Source of the DNA: Alentia gelatinosa
Lineage: Eukaryota; Annelida; Polychaeta; Phyllodocida; Polynoidae
Length of the DNA: 64,000 bases
Assembly (NCBI GenBank): GCA_950022655.1
Contig: OX465581.1
Span: 109,599,125 to 109,663,124, forward strand
Direction of reading: 5' to 3'
A program made the translations under genes and the position numbers. The number at the start of each line of letters is the position of its first letter. The stretch's first letter is position 1. Shown piece by piece: positions 57,691-64,000 of this stretch. The notes beneath the pieces were generated by a model that worked only from the letters and a program-made list of their open reading frames with translations, was not told where the DNA came from and did not search any database.

Positions 57691-58137
57691 CAGTAGAACC
57701 CCGACTAACGGACACCCCGCGTAAGCGCTAACCCCGTGTTAACGGACACTTTTGCTCGGAACGTTTCCCTCTATTATATGTTTATTTTAACCTCGCGTAA
57801 GGCCTGGCGTCCACCTACTACGATAGAAATATAGACCTACCGATATGGCACCGATACAAAAACCAAATATCGGATACATATCGGGAAGGTGCAAAATCGT
57901 AGATATATGTCTAGACATGCCAATCCATCATGCATTGTATGGGGTTCTTATCGGTGTCTAATCCTAGAAACGTCGTCAACTACCCCGATATTAGGTGATC
58001 TACCGACCCGATTTTGATTTTTTATCGGAAGGTGCATCGTAGACCATATCGGAGCCATATCGTAGTAGGTGCACGCCCCACGCAAGCGATCACTTTGGCC
58101 AGGAAATGAGGGTGTTCGCTTGCGCGGGGTTCTACTG
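57691..58137. mobile_element. pogo/Tigger-like element with a nested R2 MITE
   Basis: The ends CAGTAGAACCCC and GGGGTTCTACTG are perfect inverted repeats with TA on both sides (57689-57690 and 58138-58139). Inside, (a)cggacacc, gcgtaagcg and tttgctcggaac match the copy at 48224. The element is split at about 57803-58078 by an R2 MITE. Confidence 0.85.
57803..58078. mobile_element. MITE family R2, copy 2 (nested)
   Basis: Homologous along its length to 2653-2933, with the same GGCGTSCACCTACTACGATA ends. It sits within the pogo-like element. Confidence 0.85.
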
Positions 58138-59579
58138 TAATTGCCATGAACATGTATTATATTGGAAAGCGCCATTTTCATTACGTTTCATCCAGTCACG
58201 GTATTATTAGTAACACAATTCAAAATCGAAATCCGGGAAACCTTTCATCTGTGTATATGTGCCTACTTACTATTACCCCCGCGATGCATCCCCATGGTGT
58301 TGAAATAATATGAAACTCCAATGTCATCAAACCGTCTACTTAACACTACTTCTGTCATCTTACTCTAGTCCGCTGCAGTACTGTATCACAGAACCAAATA
58401 CTTAGTTAAACCATTACTCAAGTAGGTAATGCTAACACTTTCAAGTAGGGCCGACTGGTCAACTGGGACAGTAGAAATCACCTCTATAGTATGCTCACGT
58501 CTGAGTGGCAATGTACTGGTCGTTTTGTCATATTGCATACTCATGTCCAGGTACAATTGTCATGTTGTCATGTTATGGCAGGTGAGAAAAGTTGTGGCCA
58601 CTTCACTAGTCACACCTACGTAGAGGTGTGAGCACCGTGACACTGGACCCCTGCACCCCTGTGTCACCTGTCAGGTGTCAGGGGGTGGGGAGCGAGTCGC
58701 TCAGTGGGCGCTGGGGCGTGACGAGGGTGGCTAGGGGACGAGGTAAGGGGAGATGAGGACAGTTCGCTGACCGGGTCACTGCGGGAATATATGTGCGACC
58801 TGTCTGAGATTGTGATACAAGTGTTCAACACACTAAAAGCTTTACGAGATATGCCGAGTGAAGCGAGGGTAGACACACAAAGGCAGGTCAGTGGCTTTAC
58901 TGTAAGTGCATACGGTCTATCTAGTTCTTAGCTATGTTGCGTTTGTTTCATATAATTGTTATTGCTGGCAAGCAGACATATTTGACGGGTATATGATTTA
59001 GATATAAAGTAGAGTAAAACTATTTCAAACATTATCATGTAATGTGGTATAAAATACTTATGAATGTTGATATCCGATTTCAGGAAACTTACACACTAAT
59101 ATCTTAATTATATATCTATCAGGAAAACATCGCATATAATCTGTTATTTTCGTTATGTTCTGAACATACTGATAATTAAGCGTTATCAAAGGATTTAAAG
59201 TTTATATGATATTTTGCACATAAAAGACAATAATCTCATATAATATCATACCCAGCCCTGGGCTAGGGGATGATTTGATGAAGGACCAGTAATTAGTGTG
59301 CTCGACTGAAATGGTTGATTGCTATGATATAACTATGACGGAGTTAGGTACGGACAGTAAACCACAAGGTGGACAACGGGCTGGGACGTGGGTGACTGTA
59401 GAAGTGCGTGGGGGGTTTAATGTTGTGTGGGCCGTAATGGGGGGACTGTCCATGGCTAGTTGTGGTTAGTTAGTAACACACACAGGGATGTGGCAAGACC
59501 TGAGATGTTTCACTGTTTTCACTAGACCCAGGTGTTAAGTGACCGGTTGGCCATGTGGGATGTCTTGAATTAAACCAGA
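58138..59579. other. No gene recognised
   Basis: A GC-richer purine-rich stretch at 58660-58780, otherwise AT-rich. Confidence 0.4.
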
Positions 59580-59740
59580 GTTGATGTCTTGTGGTCGCGC
59601 TGACCAAACTAGGCCGCGTCGCTGACGTCGTGGTCCGAACCGGAAGTCAGGCTCGTGACGTGCGTCAGCAGCTGACGCCGATATCGTCACGTGACTTACC
59701 CAGAATGCTTTAGTTTCATCTGCTATGTTCCGGGTCTTTT
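59580..59740. promoter_or_regulatory. Cluster of CRE/E-box-like sites in a GC-rich block
   Basis: Within about 100 bp: ctgacgtcg (59622), gtgacgtgcgtcag (59655-59668), gctgacgcc (59671) and the palindrome gtcacgtgac (59686-59695). The density of TGACG cores and the perfect CACGTG site suggest a bZIP/bHLH-bound regulatory element. Its target is unknown. Confidence 0.4.
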
Positions 59741-61980
59741 TAGTGGACTAATAACTGGCGTCATCTGTGGTGCAATGTCAGAGGATAGTGTTGTTTCTTA
59801 GAAGAAAATAAAAGGAGATTATTAGAAGATAAGTTTAACGATGCTGCGATATATATATATTTATATATACCTATATATATTTCAGTTTTTTTTACATCTG
59901 TGAATGCGATGCCATGTGCATCACAATAGAATAGATCAATCAGTGACAGTAGATAGGTCTCTGTGTACTTCAATGGGCGATTAACTTTCGTCTCAAACTG
60001 TGATTTCAAGGTGTGCACGCCCAAGTTCACAGCTGACCACAAAGTGTGTGTGCATCGCCAAACTAAAACAGCCATCGTACCAGGGTTTCAAATTCTTAGG
60101 TTGGAGAAACTGTGCATTATGCCACTCCAGTATGCATTTTCTCAATAGTTTACCAGTAACACGGACCATAGGAAATACCAGGTTTTTTGCCTGTTTACAT
60201 TAAAGGTTATAAACAACGACATGCTGAACTGCATAGAAACGCCCATTATTTATATCAAGAGCTCACCGTTTTTATGACTTCTATTAATGCGTATTCATAC
60301 AAATCAAGACATGTTGCTGAAGCTAAATAGGGTATACATGTTTGATATTCTTTATTCTGGATGGTCTAAGTGTGGGGTGGGGCGAGGGAAAGTGCGGGTG
60401 TTTGTTTCCTCTGAAGACTCAGTTTGATGGCAGGGGTGGCGGGTTTAACACGAGACACCGGGCCGTCTCCCCGCGCCCGGCTCCTTCAAAGAGCTCCAGG
60501 TTTTGTCTTCCCGTCGAGCGCTGAGAATTGAAACATTACTTCCGCTGTGCATTTCAAGTCTCGTTAGTGAGAAGTAGACGAGAACGAAGCTCAGCTGCGA
60601 GAGGCGAGCGACGAGACGAGACTTTTAACGACCCCCGTGTTTGTCTAACAGAAAACCCCGCGGGCCCTCCGCGTCATGGCCGCCCCCTGGCGGACCTTTG
60701 ATGCCGGGCATGCGCGGCGAGGGCTCCACGTCACGTGGTCTTGTTAATGGCTGAAGGAACGCAGCTGGAGCAAAAACCTCCAGCAGGAATAAGAGACGTC
60801 TACATTGGATAGCAGGAGACCGATTGGGAGGCATTGATACCTGTAGACCTATGTACACATGTCGCTTACTGATTATGCTGACATGTTGCTAAAGTGATCA
60901 TACTAATCAACTGTTATGACCTTTCTTGATATCCCTTCTAATACATCATCGGAGTAATTTCCTTATCTATGTGTATCCATGTGTCTATTAACCCATAATT
61001 TTTCCAACTGTCTTTTTTTAAATTCCAAAAGAACTGAACTGGATGATCTTAATCTTTATAGCCTCTCGTATTACCCAACTTTACACATAGTTCATCCCTA
61101 ATACCATAGGGGTATATCTTTGAACATGGAATCCTATCCGCCCTCTTTTGAATCTCTCGCTATATATTTCTTCCCATTGCATTATAATATCCAAATGTTT
61201 TGATAGACAACGAAATGATTACCCTGATTCAGATGTAATAAATTTGATAGGACGCGAATAATTATTCTCGATTGAATCAACACTGCGGGGAAAGTTAGTC
61301 CACAAATGTAGTAAAATCTAGGGTTAATTCAGGCCAGTCAGCCTATTCTAGAAACATCTCAAGCGAAACCCTGATCAAATGGTCAGTTCGTACCTACAAG
61401 TAAGCCAAAGAGGTATAACTCTTTGTTTTAGCACTAGGTGGCTGCACGTGAGTAGCGTTCCCCTGCCGGCCATGTCCCTCTCCCTTCTTATCTGAGTAAA
61501 ACCAAAAGGCCCGATCTCTCCGTGAGAAATTCTTTTATGTAAAGATATGTCGCGATATGATGTAAACAATCTCATATCGATTCCACTTAGTACTACGAGT
61601 ACACAGAACACTTCGAAGGTTAACATTCCGGGAAGGAACGCCACCAAAACCCTTGTCTCTGGGCAGACGACATTTCCACTGCGCTTGCGCGAAACAGCAT
61701 CCAATCGGCGGCCGGCTCTCAGCCAAGAGGTTTCGCAAGCGGAGGGTGCCAGGCAAAAGCTGTCGCTGAGCCCGACGCAAGGGTCGGCGAGTTTTAGCAG
61801 GGGTAGCGCGGCCAGTGAACATCGTACACTGACATACCGTCTGAGGCGGTGTCTCGATCAAACCCCTGAGAGTGCAGCGCAAAGCCAACCCCATGAGACG
61901 TACCCACGTGACACATAGGACTTACTGAGATTTCAGTGTGGGATTCGTGAAGAGTTTGAGCGATCGCAACTATACTTTAT
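59741..61980. other. No gene recognised; GC-rich patches at 60380-60760 and 61620-61910
   Basis: The GC-rich patches contain overlapping frames on both strands (for example 61547-61918 +, and 61535-61894 on the other strand), which points to composition rather than coding. Short AT-dinucleotide runs lie at 59850-59880. Confidence 0.35.
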
Positions 61981-61984
61981 CATA

Positions 61985-62036
61985 ACCCCCTCGGCAGTAC
62001 CACCACCACCACTACCACCACTACCAGCACCTCGAG
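61985..62036. repeat. (CCA/CTA)n triplet-rich tract
   Basis: Repeated ccacca and ctacca triplets. Confidence 0.8.
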
Positions 62037-62379
62037 CTACCACCACCCGGGTACTTTTACAGCTTATAGCGGGTAGCATCAACTGGTGTGGGTACCCCAC
62101 CACCTACTTGGCTGTAAGCCCCAGGAGTTGGACAAGCAAGCGGAGAACGGGAACGTCAACTGTTGTCGGGCATATTATTTATAAACCCTTTCCTCCGCCT
62201 CTGCTCCCTCTGGCTGTATGTATACGTGGGGGTATTATGAGGATCGCCATGTGAATGCTGGAGGAGGAGTTGATATGACCTCCTGACACTTACACAAGGT
62301 GTGTGTGTCTATGGATACCACCTGGAGGACGTAAGACAGGTAACACAAGGAAACCTATCCAGGTGTGTGTACTTTCTCC

Positions 62380-63060
62380 CGCTCCTCCCGGGGCTGTGAG
62401 CACGGGCTCTCCCCGTACAGGTAGACGGACAGGGGAGGTAGGCGAGCGGCGCACCATGGTCGCAACCAGCTGCATGTGGAGCGGCCTACACATGAGCCCA
62501 CAACTACCACTATCACCTTCATCTGATACATACCTCCTCCAGGCGCCTCCCTCCACGCTACAGCTCGACGTGATCGTCGGTCAGTGTCCGTAGCGGGTGG
62601 CAGTCTCGCCGCCCGCCGCCCGACCGCCGCTCCGCCGGGGCTGTATGCGGCCGCGCGCCGCCGCCCGCACGCCCCGCCGCCCGTCCTCGCTGTGTGGAGG
62701 GTAAAACAGGACAGGGGTTGTATGGGATTACTCACCTTCTCCACGGTGGGCACCTGGGACTACTGCTGTGCGTGTGGTGGTAGGGGTGCGGGTTGTCGTA
62801 CTCTCTGGAGTAGTGCTAGTTGTACGACACACAAGAGGAGGAGGAGGAGGAGGGGCTGCAGAATAAGAACAGGAGGAGCAGGTACTACCAGCAGGAGGTG
62901 GGGTGGTGGACCCCCTCACCTGGCGTACCGGGTTGTCGCCGGCCGCCGCCCGTCTGCCGCCCGCCGCACCGCCCCGCTGACCCCGTCCTCCTGGGCGGGA
63001 GAGCGGCACGTGGATCCGGCACCCCGGTCGTATTGTTATTATCACCAGGGACGGGCTCCC
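62380..63060. promoter_or_regulatory. CpG-rich island
   Basis: The most GC- and CpG-dense part of the window (gccgccgcccg-type runs). Long frames on both strands are composition artefacts. It may mark a promoter or first exon. Confidence 0.4.
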
Positions 63061-63069
63061 TCCAGCATA

Positions 63070-63193
63070 CTACAAGCTCCCCGCAACTACTACATTAACA
63101 ACAGCAACGACACCTTCAGTAACAACAAGGCCAATGGAACTACACTTACCTATGAACGCCTAACCCGCAGCTCTCCATGCGACTACATCATTG
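63070..63193 (+). CDS. Possible exon with clustered N-glycosylation sites
   Basis: At the 3' edge of the CpG island the frame reads RNYYINNSNDTFSNNKANG, then TTLTYERLTRSSPCDYII. It ends at a consensus donor attg|gtaagt (phase 1). Three sequons (N-N-S, N-D-T, N-G-T) fall within about 20 residues, as in receptor ectodomain N-termini. The upstream boundary is uncertain and no family is recognised. Confidence 0.3.
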
Positions 63194-63194
63194 G

Positions 63195-64000
63195 TAAGTA
63201 TACATATACACAAACGAGACCGGGGGGATTTATTATATACTATACGGTAGAAAGACCCCGGGGAAGGGCAGAGACGGGATAGAGGGAGGGGGAGTCCCGG
63301 AGACGGACGGAAACCCAATCCAGTGCCGTATACAAACGCGCTGACTGGGGTCAACTCCCGGCCCCGACTCCCGAGGCATAATTCAATATCGGCCGGAGCT
63401 AGGGTTACCCACACCCGGCAAGCAGTGTGGTTAGACAGATAGAAGGAGTGGGGAGGGGGGAGGCGACAAGCCCCTAATGCGAACCATAACCTAGGCACTA
63501 AGTGTATAACCTAGAAGAATTCCCAAGACTGAAAATGTTCCTCTAAGATATCCCCTACCTCCATGCCTCGCAATACACGTATGTACCTCCATAGCCGACC
63601 ATGCAACTCGAGTACCATGGAGAAATAAAACTGTACTAGAATTCAGACAGAATTCTTGGTGCGCCTGTGTGTCGAGGGGGAGGGGGGAGGGTGCATAGTT
63701 CTTGAGTCAGTGGTGCTGGTCATTTGAGCTTTTCTTTGTTCAAATTAACGCAACATTCATTAACCCTAGTGGTTAATTCTTGTTTATAGGAATATAACCA
63801 ACGTCAGTGAAATAAATATTGAACCCATTGAGAAGACGTGAAACACTAGGGCATGAGGAGGTGGGTTTGCACTGGACCCGAACCTGATGGCCACCCATCA
63901 CCCTAGCAATGTATTAACACTGTATGTATATGGACCAGCAGGCCCTCATGCAACCCCTCCCGTGCTGCTGTTAATCTCTCACAGTTTGGTCCGCCCAGCT
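63195..64000. other. No gene recognised to the window end
   Basis: A probable intron if the preceding exon is real. No other supported feature. Confidence 0.35.

Noticed and set aside
61535..61918. Overlapping ~120-residue frames on opposite strands
   Set aside because: Both are open through a GC-rich patch with no motif or splice context.
62355..63098. Long frames on both strands in the CpG island
   Set aside because: High GC removes stop codons. The predicted residues are Arg/Pro/Ala-rich and all frames are open together. Only the short 3' part with sequons was kept as a weak exon candidate.
1..64000. CRISPR arrays, bacterial operons or ribosome-binding sites
   Set aside because: No regularly spaced short repeats with unique spacers exist. 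The gene structure and repeats are eukaryotic, and the DapF-like gene has a spliceosomal intron.

Overview
The window is genomic DNA from an animal, most likely a marine invertebrate and probably a lophotrochozoan (mollusc or brachiopod type); the phylum is an inference. Evidence: protein-coding genes split by GT-AG introns, TATA-box first exons, AATAAA poly(A) signals, very long stretches without genes, and a dense mosaic of eukaryotic transposons (piggyBac, Ty3/gypsy, LINE, pogo-like, fold-back/MITE families, microsatellites and minisatellites). Most open frames in the window are chance frames in AT-rich or repeat DNA.

Only two host genes can be read with confidence. (1) At 11.4-13.9 kb (+) is a three-exon gene with a TATA box and poly(A) signal, encoding a 281-residue secreted protein. 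It looks like the propeptide half of a BMP/TGF-beta precursor but stops before any cysteine-knot ligand. (2) At 33.9-35.2 kb (+) is a two-exon gene for a 292-residue diaminopimelate-epimerase (DapF) family enzyme, a bacterial family. It has a spliceosomal intron and both catalytic cysteines, but several substrate-pocket positions have changed.

Layout. 1-11 kb: fold-back repeats and an old LINE. 11.2-13.9 kb: the propeptide-only gene. 13,899-19,862: a complete piggyBac-type element with TTAA on both sides, 14-bp terminal inverted repeats and an almost intact transposase, inserted about 40 bp after the poly(A) signal of the propeptide gene. 20-22.3 kb: inverted-repeat debris. 22,293-29,839: a candidate 7.5-kb terminal-inverted-repeat element enclosing a decayed protein of a family I connect with the motif CDTTS. 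It carries two later insertions, each bracketed by direct repeats. 30-33.6 kb: little recognised. 33.6-36.8 kb: the DapF-like gene with fold-back repeats on both sides. 37-47 kb: repeats, possible cysteine-rich exons on the minus strand, a 40-bp minisatellite and GC-rich islands. 47.9-51.8 kb: a degraded gypsy retrotransposon broken by a LINE, a 1.1-kb TIR element and smaller repeats. 52-64 kb: mostly unassigned, with GC-rich islands, a TATA-driven candidate first exon at 56.6 kb, a pogo-like element hosting a second element at 57.7 kb, and a possible exon in a CpG-rich block at 62.6-63.2 kb.

The two host genes show no sign of working together. What links them is their repeat setting: one has a transposon at its 3' end, the other a fold-back repeat just upstream of its start codon.
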